A stretch of 64,000 nucleotides of DNA, taken from positions 1 to 64,000 of the forward strand of contig NZ_LZLV01000136.1 of assembly GCF_001673405.1 (NCBI RefSeq), read 5' to 3'. Below the pieces are notes generated by a model. That model was not told where the DNA came from, did no database searches, and saw nothing but the letters and a program-made list of their open reading frames with translations. Of the stretch, positions 53,307 to 61,873 are shown in pieces. This stretch comes from Mycobacterium sp. 1245111.1 (GTDB lineage Bacteria > Actinomycetota > Actinomycetes > Mycobacteriales > Mycobacteriaceae). Every line of letters begins with the position of its first letter. Positions within the stretch are counted from its first letter, which is position 1. The translations under genes were made by a program, and so were the position numbers.

Positions 53307-54701
53307 CTAGCTGCGAGAGATCGCGATGTCGTCATCGGCCATCCAGTGCACGAATCGCTGCAAGGGGTACATGGCATCGTGCGGGCTGCCCAGGGCATGC
53401 GCGTTCGCGGTGCCGAGGCGGCACAAGCGCTGCGCTCCGGCGCTGGCCAGTCGGTCGCGCAGTCGAGCCTTGCGTTCGTCGGGGTAGACACCGACCGTCT
53501 GGGTGGCGACGTTGACGTAGCGGATCGCATCGTCGAGCGAGTCGACCATCACGACGTTTGACGTCTTATTCGACGGAAGGAACTCAACGGGCTCGTCGGA
53601 CAGGAGCACCAGACCGCGGCCGTCGAACGCGCCCCACAGCGTGACCTCGCCCATCGCGGCCATCACTTCGACTTCTTCGCGCACCTCCGCCGAAGGCGGC
53701 GGAGCCATAGCCGACGCGAAGTCCCGGTCGACTGTCAGCCGCGGCGCGAGTTGCGCGCACAACGCCTCGACCTGATCCCGACGGCCTTCGACGAAGGCGT
53801 ATCTGCTTGCCAGACAAGCCTCTTGGTTGAACACCGTGGTGTCGGCCGCCAGTCGCTCGGCGACATCGGCGACAGCGTCGTCAGAATCGAATGCCTCCCG
53901 GCCGATCATCGAGATCGACGACTTGGGATCGAAGGAGATCAGCTGGATGCCGGGACCGAGATATTGAATGACGTTGTTGATCGCGTCGCCGCCACCCCAG
54001 GCCACGATCTTGTCGATGTACTGCGGACGGTAGATGGTTCCCTCGATCGAGGCGTCACCGCCCTGCCAGTACACCGCGGACATGGACCGCACGACGGGGT
54101 GACTCGGGTCGATCTCTGCCATCGTGCGCAGCACCGCGACGGTGGTGAACGGGTCGCTGGACGGCATCTTGAAGATGTTGACCGCCTTGACAAGTGCGCC
54201 CTGGGCGATCGACGCCACACATCCCGAGGGAGCATTGCCAGCCAGCATGTGGACCATTCGCGGCGGGAACGCCCGGACCGCCAGCTTGCTGCCGTACGGG
54301 TCGACTCGTTGCACCCAGCCGTCGAGCTCGTCGCGGCCGGCGAAGTTCGCGTCGATGATGCTCTCGAGGACGTGCCGGCTCAGATAGTAAGGCGCTTCCC
54401 GGTAGAGGTTCTCCACCACGCGCCGGGGCAGCGGATTGGTCGCGGCGATCAACTCGACACACTCTTGCAGGTGCGGATTGCGGTCGAGATGCAGACGCTC
54501 ACCGGTCTCGACCAGGAAGTCGACGATCTCCGAGAGTTTGACGTCGAGCAGAGGCGGCAGCTGCGAGCGCGGCATGATCAGGGCATCGAGATCGATTGCC
54601 GGAGTGATGAAGTCAGCACCGAGGTCTCGGGAGCGATGCCGAACCGCGTAGCCGTTCACCACCACGCCGCGAACGAAGTGCGGCGCCGGCAGCGTCGTCA
54701 C
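53307..54701 (-). CDS. LuxC-like acyl-CoA/acyl-enzyme reductase
   Basis: A 464-residue protein of the LuxC family. The catalytic Cys is in VFNQEACLASRYAFVEG; ASIEGTIYRPQYIDKIVAWGGGDAINNVI and FPPRMVHMLAGNAPSGCVASI are family segments. LuxC reduces activated fatty acids to aldehydes with NADPH. Its start overlaps the adjoining LuxE-like gene by 4 nt, reproducing the LuxC-LuxE pair of the luminous-bacteria fatty-acid reductase but without luxA/luxB here. Not next to a known luciferase. Confidence 0.88.
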   Translation of the reverse strand: MTTLPAPHFVRGVVVNGYAVRHRSRDLGADFITPAIDLDALIMPRSQLPPLLDVKLSEIVDFLVETGERLHLDRNPHLQECVELIAATNPLPRRVVENLYREAPYYLSRHVLESIIDANFAGRDELDGWVQRVDPYGSKLAVRAFPPRMVHMLAGNAPSGCVASIAQGALVKAVNIFKMPSSDPFTTVAVLRTMAEIDPSHPVVRSMSAVYWQGGDASIEGTIYRPQYIDKIVAWGGGDAINNVIQYLGPGIQLISFDPKSSISMIGREAFDSDDAVADVAERLAADTTVFNQEACLASRYAFVEGRRDQVEALCAQLAPRLTVDRDFASAMAPPPSAEVREEVEVMAAMGEVTLWGAFDGRGLVLLSDEPVEFLPSNKTSNVVMVDSLDDAIRYVNVATQTVGVYPDERKARLRDRLASAGAQRLCRLGTANAHALGSPHDAMYPLQRFVHWMADDDIAISRS

Positions 54702-56038
54702 GACACACCCCGGACGTAGGCGTCGATACTGCCCGCACAGGTGATCTTGTCACCGCCCGGCAGGTCCGCATAGCGGGTGATGTCTCGACCGATGGTCGGC
54801 CCCTGATGGCCGCAGCCGCATGCGGCAAAGCTGACGTGAACCTTGTCGCCGCTGATCACCCCGCCCCAACGGCCTTCGATCGACGCGTCGAAAAACGCTG
54901 CGCGGCATTCGGTCTCGTCGGCAATGATTAGCCGCTCGCCGGCAGGGTCCAGCGGCAGCATGATCACCCACGGCGAGACGTGGTAGCGGCCCGCGTGGCA
55001 CAGCGGGAAGGTCGCGTTGATCTCGCGCATGCTGTAGGCGTGATACAGCCGCTCCTCGGCGACATTGAAGGTCTCCAGCACGAACTCACGGTAATTCGGC
55101 GGTAGCTCCGCACCCTTGAGGCCGCCGGCCACCATCATGGCGTTGTCGGAACGGAAATCGTTGCCGCCGTGGCCTTTAGCCACGATGCCCTCGGCGATCT
55201 GGTAGAGCGTGGCGAACATGCCCGTCGCAAGCAGCGGAAGTGATCGGGACTCGATGACCGCGTCGACCGCCTTCTTTGCCGAGGACTCCATATCGGCTGC
55301 CCGTTGGGTGGCGATCTTCTCGAACTCGCTGATCTCACTGGGACGGGCCGTGCCGTCGGTGAGCTTTCGCCTCAGCGTGACCATGTCCACCATCGAGCCG
55401 ACCGTGATCGGCTCACCGTCGCCGAACTGATAGGGCTCGTACCGCGTGGAGAAGGCGTCGATCATCGCTTGCCGGATCGCGTCTTCGCGGGGGGCGGCGA
55501 ATTGTGGTCCGAGGCCGAGGAACTTGCGATCCTCACCGCGCTGTAGCCCGGTGGCCCAGAGCAGCGCTTCGATATTGACCCGTGCCGATAGCGCGATGTC
55601 GCCCTCGGTGCAGCTGAGCATGGCCGGCTTGCCGGTGGTGCCGCTCGAGCAGGACAGGTAGTGGCCAACGGTTTCCAGCTGCTTGATCCAGTCGTCGAGG
55701 GATTTCACCCCATCGGTGTCCAGGCCGTCGACCGGGCGGGTGGAGACCGTGGCCAACCACTTGCCCATCCGGTCCCATCGCTGATCGTTGAGCCATCCTT
55801 CGTTGTAGGTCTTGTATGTCGTGTGCGCGAACAGCAATGGCACCAGTTCGTCGAGCTCGTTAATTTCCCTCGTACCAGCCGATTCCGCTCGATTGCGGAG
55901 CAGCCCGATGTCACCAACCTGGCTCTGCAATCGCTCGTTGGCCGCCTGCACCTGCAGCAGCAACAGATCGTCCGGTGGGATGTCGAAGCAGTCCTGCGCC
56001 CCGATGAGACTGGTCAGACGTTCAGTCGCAGATGTCAT
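54698..56038 (-). CDS. LuxE-like acyl-adenylating enzyme
   Basis: A 446-residue protein of the LuxE/PaaK-type adenylating superfamily. P-loop SCSSGTTGKPAML, Cys-rich end AACGCGHQGPTIGRDITRY, and LPLLFAHTTYKTYNEGWL near the N-terminus. LuxE activates a fatty acid as acyl-AMP and passes it to LuxC. Coupled to the luxC-like gene by ATGA. The TetR gene encoded 48 bp upstream on the same strand may be in the same operon or control it. Confidence 0.82.
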   Translation of the reverse strand: MTSATERLTSLIGAQDCFDIPPDDLLLLQVQAANERLQSQVGDIGLLRNRAESAGTREINELDELVPLLFAHTTYKTYNEGWLNDQRWDRMGKWLATVSTRPVDGLDTDGVKSLDDWIKQLETVGHYLSCSSGTTGKPAMLSCTEGDIALSARVNIEALLWATGLQRGEDRKFLGLGPQFAAPREDAIRQAMIDAFSTRYEPYQFGDGEPITVGSMVDMVTLRRKLTDGTARPSEISEFEKIATQRAADMESSAKKAVDAVIESRSLPLLATGMFATLYQIAEGIVAKGHGGNDFRSDNAMMVAGGLKGAELPPNYREFVLETFNVAEERLYHAYSMREINATFPLCHAGRYHVSPWVIMLPLDPAGERLIIADETECRAAFFDASIEGRWGGVISGDKVHVSFAACGCGHQGPTIGRDITRYADLPGGDKITCAGSIDAYVRGVS

Positions 56039-56086
56039 CGAATTAAGTAAACACGTCCGTATATTAATGTCAACCGGTGGCCGAGA

Positions 56087-56713
56087 TCATCGTGGCAAAA
56101 TGCCGCGAAGGAACAGCGTCACCGCGTGCCGCAGATGCCGGTCCTCTTCCCGCCGGCTGCGGTACACCCCGAAGTCAGCGAGACGGGCGGGCATCAGCTC
56201 GACCAGCGCGAGAAAATGCTCGGCCGCCAGATCGACGTCACCCAGTTCGATCTCACCCGCAGCCTCGTGGCGTCGCAACACATCGACGATCTGGCGATGG
56301 CGTGATGACCAGCCAAAAGTCTCTGCGCTAATCGAGAATTCAGAAAATTTTGGCGATTCGGCCATAGCGATGCGATGCAACCGCACAATGTCGGGATCCA
56401 AGGCGCGCCGGAGCGCGCCCCGACCTATCGCCAGCAGCGCGGCTTCGAGATCGTGGCCGTCGACATCCGGAATCCAATCCCGTTCAACGCTGCGACTCAG
56501 CGCCCACGGGATGACGTCAAGGAACACCGCCCGCTTGTCGGGGAATCGCGCATAGAGCGTCCGCTTGGTGATACCCGCCGCATCGGCGATCATTTCCATG
56601 GTCGCCCGGTCGTAACCGTGATCGAGAAAAGTCGCGACGGCCGCCTCTCGCAGCTTTAGCTCCAGTTGCTCGGCCTGGGCACGCGTCGGTCGCCCACGCC
56701 GCGCTGTCGTCAT
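56087..56713 (-). CDS. TetR-family transcriptional regulator
   Basis: A 208-residue regulator. HTH: LREAAVATFLDHGYDRATMEMIADAAGITKRTLYARFPDKRAVF. The start at 56713 (MTTARRGRPTRAQAEQLE) is supported by the usual RGRPT lead of this family; the longer open frame runs through the divergent gene. It lies upstream of the LuxE/LuxC genes on one side and 33 bp from the divergent dehydrogenase on the other. A TATAC-N6-GTATA repeat in that 33-bp gap is its likely operator. Confidence 0.88.
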   Translation of the reverse strand: MTTARRGRPTRAQAEQLELKLREAAVATFLDHGYDRATMEMIADAAGITKRTLYARFPDKRAVFLDVIPWALSRSVERDWIPDVDGHDLEAALLAIGRGALRRALDPDIVRLHRIAMAESPKFSEFSISAETFGWSSRHRQIVDVLRRHEAAGEIELGDVDLAAEHFLALVELMPARLADFGVYRSRREEDRHLRHAVTLFLRGILPR

Positions 56714-56722
56714 GGACGAAAT

Positions 56723-56738
56723 TATACTTGAGGGTATA
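56723..56738. promoter_or_regulatory. TATAC-N6-GTATA repeat, TetR operator candidate
   Basis: TATAC and GTATA flank TTGAGG within the 33-bp gap between the divergent TetR and dehydrogenase genes. Any bound dimer would cover both start regions. Confidence 0.5.
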
Positions 56739-56746
56739 TTTCTCCC

Positions 56747-57634
56747 ATGGACATTGGGTTTATAGGCTTGGGCCACATGGGTTTTCCGATGGCACGGCGC
56801 TTGCTCGACGCGGGCCACCATCTCACCGCTTTCGACACCCGCGACGAAGCCCTCGATCGACTGGTCACCTACGGCGCCCACCCGGCGTCCTCGCCCGCCG
56901 AGGTTGCCGGTCGTGCCGAAACCGTGTTGGCCAGCCTGCCGTCCCCGCAGGTGGCGCTGGAGGTGGCCACCGGAATGCAGGGCGATCGCATCCGCCGCTA
57001 TGTGGACCTTTCGACGATCGGCAGTTCCACGGCAGCGCGCATCCATGATCTGCTCGCCGCGCGCAATATCGTCACGATGGACAGCCCGGTCAGCGGCGGT
57101 GTCGGTGGAGCCGAAGCGGGGACCCTCGCGTTGATGGTGTCGGGACCCCGCGCGGAGTTCGAGATGCTGCTGCCGGTGCTCGAAACCTTGGGCAGGCCAA
57201 TGCACGTCGGCGAGCAGCCCGGATCGGCGCAGACGATGAAGTTGATGAACAACATCCTGGCGGCCACCGTTTTAGTGGCGACGTCGGAAGTCGTTGTGAT
57301 GGGCGCGAAATCGGGTCTCGACCCCGAGGTGATGATCGACGTACTCAACGCCGGCTCGGGTGCGACGAGTGCTAGCCGCGACAAGTTCCCGCGGGCGATC
57401 CTTCCGCGCACATTCGACTATGGGTTTGCGACCGGGCTGATGGTCAAGGACGTCCGGCTCTACCTCGACGAGGCGAAGGCACTTGAGGTGCCGGTCGAGA
57501 TCGCCGAGGCCGTGGCGCGGCTCTGGGAGACCACCCTGAACGACGAGGGCGCCGACTCCGATTTCACCTCCGCGATCAAACCGATCGAGCGGGTCGCCGG
57601 CGTCATTGTCGGCCGCGGCGAGGTGGGAGAATGA
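56747..57634 (+). CDS. 3-hydroxyisobutyrate dehydrogenase-family protein
   Basis: A 295-residue beta-hydroxyacid dehydrogenase. Rossmann motif IGFIGLGHMGFPMARRLL, substrate motif MDSPVSGGVGGAEAGTLALMVSG, catalytic Lys in GSAQTMKLMNNILAA. The family oxidises 3-hydroxy acids (or reduces the semialdehyde) with NAD(P). ATG 56747. Its last codons run into the TGAGAAT-type site at 57626, so that site overlaps its stop codon. Divergent from the TetR gene. Confidence 0.9.
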   Translation: MDIGFIGLGHMGFPMARRLLDAGHHLTAFDTRDEALDRLVTYGAHPASSPAEVAGRAETVLASLPSPQVALEVATGMQGDRIRRYVDLSTIGSSTAARIHDLLAARNIVTMDSPVSGGVGGAEAGTLALMVSGPRAEFEMLLPVLETLGRPMHVGEQPGSAQTMKLMNNILAATVLVATSEVVVMGAKSGLDPEVMIDVLNAGSGATSASRDKFPRAILPRTFDYGFATGLMVKDVRLYLDEAKALEVPVEIAEAVARLWETTLNDEGADSDFTSAIKPIERVAGVIVGRGEVGE

Positions 57635-57642
57635 TATTATCG
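57626..57642. promoter_or_regulatory. TGAGAAT-type operator before the 57.8-64 kb operon
   Basis: GGAGAAT-GAT-ATTATCG, sharing GAGAAT-GAT-ATT with the perfect site at 23396. It overlaps the stop codon of the preceding gene and lies 176 bp before the GTG at 57819. The 184-bp gap after it carries no gene. A ribosome site (GGAGGG) precedes 57819. Confidence 0.5.
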
Positions 57643-57818
57643 CTGAAGAAGAACAGCAATTACATCGATAGGGTCCGATTATGGCCGCTATCAGGCGCAA
57701 TGAATAATCGAAATGCTTACGGGAACCCTGTTGATTAGCGGTGAACCGGGATGTTAGTTTGGCTATCAGACTGCTCACAGCCTCGATGCAGTCAGCCGAT
57801 TCGCGGAGGGTGGTTTAG

Positions 57819-58910
57819 GTGATCGAGCACCCGGACGGGACGCGCACGCCCCTGATCGACGCCAGCGTGCACATCTTCTTCTCGTCCAACAAGGAACTGC
57901 GCTCGGTCCTACGGGAGCCGTACAAGAGTCGCGGCTTCCCGGACTACGAGATGGACTGGTATGGCGCCCCGGGCGGCGAGTACGCGCCCAAAACCCGGGG
58001 GCCGGAGCGGCAGTACCCCGGCTCGGACCCGGATTTCGTTGGCAATGAACTTTTTTCGAATCGCGGCGTCGACATTGCCGTTCTGCATCCGATGGCGCGC
58101 GGCATCATGCCGGACCGTCATCTGGGCACCGCGCTGCACGCCGCCCACAACGAAATGATGGTGTCGAAGTGGTTGGAGCACAGCCAGTTCGGCGACCAGT
58201 TCCGCGGCACCATCCGGATCAACCCTGACGACATCGCGGGATCGCTCAAAGAGATCGAGAAATGGCGCTCACACCCCCGCGTCGTCCAGATCGGTGTCCC
58301 ACTGCAATCGCGGGAGGTCTACGGTAAGCCGCAGTTCTGGCCGCTGTGGGAAGCCGCGGCCGACGCCGGCCTACCGGTGGCCGCGCACATCGAGGTCGGA
58401 TCGGGTATCGCCAATCCGCCGACCCCGAACGGCAATACCCGCGTCTACGAGCACTACGTCAGCTTTATGGCGCTGAACTACCTGTATCACCAGATGAACA
58501 TGATCGCCGAGGGCGTGTTCGAACGCTTCCCGGACCTGAAGTTCGTCTGGGGCGACGGGGCCGCCGATTTCATCACGCCGTTCATCTGGCGGATGGACAC
58601 CTTCGGCCGGCCGCACCTCGAGCAGACGCCGTGGGCACCCAAAATCCCGAGCGATTATCTGCCCGGCCACATCTACTTCGTGCAGGGCAGCCTCGACGGA
58701 CCCGGCGACACGGACTTCGCCGGTGAATGGTTCGGCTTCACCGGCAAGGACGACATGGTGATGTTCGGCTCGAGCTACCCGCACTGGCAGCTCGGCGACA
58801 TCACCAAGCTGCCCAAGGCACTGTCCCCCGAGCAGCGGGAGAAGTTGTGCTGGCGCAACGCGGCAGAGCTCTATGGCATAGACATCGCCGTCGGCTCAGG
58901 CGCACAGTAG
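57819..58910 (+). CDS. Amidohydrolase-family protein with altered metal site
   Basis: A 363-residue Amidohydro_2 protein. The N-terminal metal pair appears as LIDASVHIFF. The terminal Asp typical of the family is replaced: MFGSSYPHWQL has Ser 319 where SDYPHW is usual, as seen in the next gene. It may have lost hydrolytic chemistry and act as a partner of that gene product. GTG 57819 follows GGAGGG. First gene of a plus-strand operon, and 21 bp before the next amidohydrolase gene. Confidence 0.88.
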   Translation: MIEHPDGTRTPLIDASVHIFFSSNKELRSVLREPYKSRGFPDYEMDWYGAPGGEYAPKTRGPERQYPGSDPDFVGNELFSNRGVDIAVLHPMARGIMPDRHLGTALHAAHNEMMVSKWLEHSQFGDQFRGTIRINPDDIAGSLKEIEKWRSHPRVVQIGVPLQSREVYGKPQFWPLWEAAADAGLPVAAHIEVGSGIANPPTPNGNTRVYEHYVSFMALNYLYHQMNMIAEGVFERFPDLKFVWGDGAADFITPFIWRMDTFGRPHLEQTPWAPKIPSDYLPGHIYFVQGSLDGPGDTDFAGEWFGFTGKDDMVMFGSSYPHWQLGDITKLPKALSPEQREKLCWRNAAELYGIDIAVGSGAQ

Positions 58911-58931
58911 AGCTAGAGCGAGGAGATCGAA

Positions 58932-60077
58932 ATGACGCTGACCCATTCACAAGAGCGCGTTCCGGCCGCAGAGCGTATCGCAGTGCGGTGCGTCGACTCG
59001 GATGTCCATCCGGTGCCTCGGCGCGGCGAGCTGGTGCAGTACATCCCCGAGCCGTGGCGCAGCAAATACTTCCTCAATCGCGAGGTCGGCGAGCAGATTT
59101 ACTACGACGCCCCCGACTATGCGCACGCCTACGCGATGCGCACCGACGCCTTCCCACCGGACGGCGAATTCGCCGGCAGCGACCCGGACATGGCGTTCCG
59201 GCAACTGATCATGGAAGCGGGCTCCGACATCGGCATTCTGGAACCCGGCGCCTACCCGGCGCGAATCCCCGAGGCGCAGCACGCGATGTCAGCGGCCTTG
59301 AACGACTGGCAGGCCCACCACTGGCTCGACAGCCACAACAACTGGCACGAGCGCTGGCGCGGTTCGATCTGCGCCGCGATCGAGGAGCCCGAGGAGTCGG
59401 CTCGCGAGATCGAGAAGTGGGCCGGACACCCCTACATGGCGCAGATCCTGATCAAGGCCGAGCCGCGACCGCCGTGGGGTAACCCGAAGTACGACCCGAT
59501 CTGGGCCGCCGCCACCAAGCATGACTTGCCCGTGAGCTGCCACCTGTCCCGCAGCCAATTCGACGAGCTGCCGGCCCCGCCGGTGGGATACCCGAGCTAC
59601 AACCACGACTTCATGGTCACCTACTCGCTGCTGGCGGCCAACCAGGTGATGAGCCTGATCTTCGACGGAACCTTCGACCGCTTCCCGACGCTGCGGATCG
59701 TCTTCGTCGAGCACGCGTTCACCTGGATTCTGCCGCTGATGTGGCGGATGGACGCGATCTACGACGCCCGCAAGTCGTGGCTGGACATCAAGCGCAAGCC
59801 GTCGGAGTACGTCAAGGAACACATCAAGTTCACCACGCAGCCGCTCGATTACCCGGAAGACAAGACGGAGCTGACCCGGGCGCTGGAGTGGATGGAGTGC
59901 GAGAAGATCCTGTTGTTCTCCTCGGACTACCCGCACTGGACCTTCGACGACCCGCGCTGGCTGGTCAAGCATCTGCCCAAGCATGCCCGGGATGCCGTGA
60001 TGTACAAGAACGGCATTGCGACATACCACCTTCCGGAGACGGTTCCCGTCCTTGAGGGCCAAGTCCGGGTGCTCTGA
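58932..60077 (+). CDS. Amidohydrolase-family (Amidohydro_2) protein
   Basis: A 381-residue protein with the full metal site: CVDSDVHPVPR at the N-terminus and FSSDYPHWTFDD (Asp 332) near the end. The family performs hydrolysis or non-oxidative decarboxylation of ring-derived acids; the substrate is unknown. It is paired with the amidohydrolase just upstream, which has Ser at the equivalent of Asp 332. AGGAG precedes the start. The 3' end overlaps nothing; the Rieske gene starts 1 bp after it. Confidence 0.9.
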   Translation: MTLTHSQERVPAAERIAVRCVDSDVHPVPRRGELVQYIPEPWRSKYFLNREVGEQIYYDAPDYAHAYAMRTDAFPPDGEFAGSDPDMAFRQLIMEAGSDIGILEPGAYPARIPEAQHAMSAALNDWQAHHWLDSHNNWHERWRGSICAAIEEPEESAREIEKWAGHPYMAQILIKAEPRPPWGNPKYDPIWAAATKHDLPVSCHLSRSQFDELPAPPVGYPSYNHDFMVTYSLLAANQVMSLIFDGTFDRFPTLRIVFVEHAFTWILPLMWRMDAIYDARKSWLDIKRKPSEYVKEHIKFTTQPLDYPEDKTELTRALEWMECEKILLFSSDYPHWTFDDPRWLVKHLPKHARDAVMYKNGIATYHLPETVPVLEGQVRVL

Positions 60078-60078
60078 A

Positions 60079-60492
60079 TTGCCGGAAGAAGTCACCCGGC
60101 CCCAAATCCCGCACGATCAACCCCGTCTCGCCCAGGGCCGCGAGCACGTCGTTGCCACCGTCGACGAGATCCCTTCGGGCAAGCACAAACTCGTCCCGAT
60201 CGGCCGCCATGGTGTCGGAGTGTACAACGTCAACGGCACGTTCTATGCGATCGCCAATTACTGCCCGCACCAAGGCGGTCCGCTGTGCTCGGGGCGCGCC
60301 CGGGGGCGAACCGTCGTCGACGAGACCGCGCCCGGTGATGCCGTGATGGTGCGCGACAAGGAATACATCTACTGCCCTTGGCATCAATGGGGTTTCGAGT
60401 TGGCGACCGGCACGACCGCGGTCAAGCCGGAGTGGAGCATCCGCACCTATCCGGTGCGTGTCGTCGGTAACGACGTCCTGGTGCAGGCCTGA
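60079..60492 (+). CDS. Rieske [2Fe-2S] ferredoxin
   Basis: A 137-residue Rieske protein. Cluster ligands are in YCPHQGGPLC (Cys and His) and YCPWHQWGF (Cys and His). Such small proteins serve ring-hydroxylating oxygenases or other oxidases; no oxygenase subunit is present in this window. The start is a TTG at 60079, immediately after the amidohydrolase stop, because the frame continues only upstream into that gene. The TTG is an inference; a later start would remove the first strands. Confidence 0.88.
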   Translation: MPEEVTRPQIPHDQPRLAQGREHVVATVDEIPSGKHKLVPIGRHGVGVYNVNGTFYAIANYCPHQGGPLCSGRARGRTVVDETAPGDAVMVRDKEYIYCPWHQWGFELATGTTAVKPEWSIRTYPVRVVGNDVLVQA

Positions 60493-60506
60493 CAACGGGA
60501 GAATCG

Positions 60507-61373
60507 GTGTCTTCTATCGAGATTAACGGTGGCAATGTCGTCTACGAAATCCTCGGTGATTCAGGCGATCTCATCGCGTTGACGCCAGGTGGCCGGTTCA
60601 GCAAGGAGATCCCCGGGCTGCGTCCGCTGGCCGAGGCACTGGCCGCCGGCGGGTACCGGGTGTTGCTGTGGGACCGGCCCAACTGCGGCGCGTCCGATGT
60701 GCAGTTCTACGGGCAGAGCGAATCGCACATGCGCGCCGAGACCCTGCACGAGCTGGTGACCGGGCTGGGCTTCGACCGGTGCATCCTGGCCGGCGGGTCC
60801 GGTGGCGCACGGGATTCCATGCTGACCACGATGCTCTACCCCGAACTGGTAGAGAAGCTGGTGGTGTGGAACATCGTCGGCGGCATCTACGGCACCTTCG
60901 TGCTCGGCTCCTACTACATCGTGCCCAGCATTCTCGCCGTGCGCGGCAGCGGGATGGCCGGCGTGGCCAAGGTCCAGGAATGGCAGGAGCGCATCGCCGA
61001 GAATGCGGCGAACGAAAAGCGGATCCTCGACTTCGACTCCGACGAGTTCCTCAAGCTGATGCTGCGCTGGCTCAACGCCTTCGTTTCCAAACCGGGGCAG
61101 ACGATTCCGGGTGTCGACGACGAGATGTTCGATCGGATCAAGGTCCCCACCTTGATCATTCGTGGCGGCGAGAACGACATGGACCACCCGAAGCGGACCT
61201 CGCTGGAGGTCAGCTGCTTGATCAAGGGATCCAAGCTCATCGACCCGCCGTGGCCGGAGGACGCCTGGGAGCGTGCATCCGAAGCCCGGGCGCAGGGCAA
61301 AGTGAAGCACTTCAACATGTTTGACACCTGGGTGCAAGCCGCCCCGGCGATCCTGAAGTTCCTGGGATCCTGA
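60507..61373 (+). CDS. Alpha/beta hydrolase
   Basis: A 288-residue alpha/beta hydrolase. The nucleophile elbow is AGGSGGARDS with Ser 98, the oxyanion region LTPGGRFSKEIPGL, and a possible catalytic Asp in IIRGGENDMDHP. A late His is expected near KVKHFNMFDTW. It hydrolyses an ester or C-C bond; meta-cleavage-type hydrolases share this layout. GTG 60507. It follows the Rieske gene by 14 bp in the same operon. Confidence 0.9.
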   Translation: MSSIEINGGNVVYEILGDSGDLIALTPGGRFSKEIPGLRPLAEALAAGGYRVLLWDRPNCGASDVQFYGQSESHMRAETLHELVTGLGFDRCILAGGSGGARDSMLTTMLYPELVEKLVVWNIVGGIYGTFVLGSYYIVPSILAVRGSGMAGVAKVQEWQERIAENAANEKRILDFDSDEFLKLMLRWLNAFVSKPGQTIPGVDDEMFDRIKVPTLIIRGGENDMDHPKRTSLEVSCLIKGSKLIDPPWPEDAWERASEARAQGKVKHFNMFDTWVQAAPAILKFLGS

Positions 61374-61378
61374 TGCGG

Positions 61379-61846
61379 CTACACCGTGTGGATGCGGACC
61401 TCGCAGTTCAGCGACGCCTCCAACGCCGTATGGATCCGGCTTTCCGGGATGCGATCGAGATCGTCTTCACGCAAAGTCACATCGACGATGTCGAAGCCGT
61501 CGTCACCGGGTGTCCGAACGATGTCGCCGGTGAGACCGAACCCCGCCAGCACGCCGTGCGCGTCGTCATCGGTGCCCCGGCTGACGAAAGTGACCACACC
61601 CGGGACCGGGGCGGTCGGAAAAGCCTTGCTACACAGCTCAATCGCCACCGCCTGGGCGGAGCCAGCGTCGGCGGAGCCGATCAACAACTCCACCTCACGA
61701 CGGCCGGCGGGCATGGCCCCGAGGTCTTTCTCGATGACCCCGCCGCGCCCGACGCTCTCGAGGAGCACCGCCATGCCGTCGGTTAGCTGCGCAGGCGTCA
61801 GGACGTTGTCCGGGTCGACGTTGACGCGCACAACTGCGGTTCGCAT
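61379..61846 (-). CDS. Unrecognised mycobacterial protein
   Basis: A 155-residue soluble protein, MRTAVVRVNVDPDNVLTPAQLTDGMAVL to EVRIHTV, with no signal peptide, membrane span or known motif. It lies on the opposite strand within the plus-strand operon, in a 500-bp gap between the hydrolase and the NuoF-like gene. The start at 61846 is chosen because the frame upstream overlaps the next gene. It divides the operon physically, though a long plus-strand transcript could run through it. Confidence 0.6.
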   Translation of the reverse strand: MRTAVVRVNVDPDNVLTPAQLTDGMAVLLESVGRGGVIEKDLGAMPAGRREVELLIGSADAGSAQAVAIELCSKAFPTAPVPGVVTFVSRGTDDDAHGVLAGFGLTGDIVRTPGDDGFDIVDVTLREDDLDRIPESRIHTALEASLNCEVRIHTV

Positions 61847-61873
61847 GTCCGCAAGCCTAACGGGGGTCAACTG

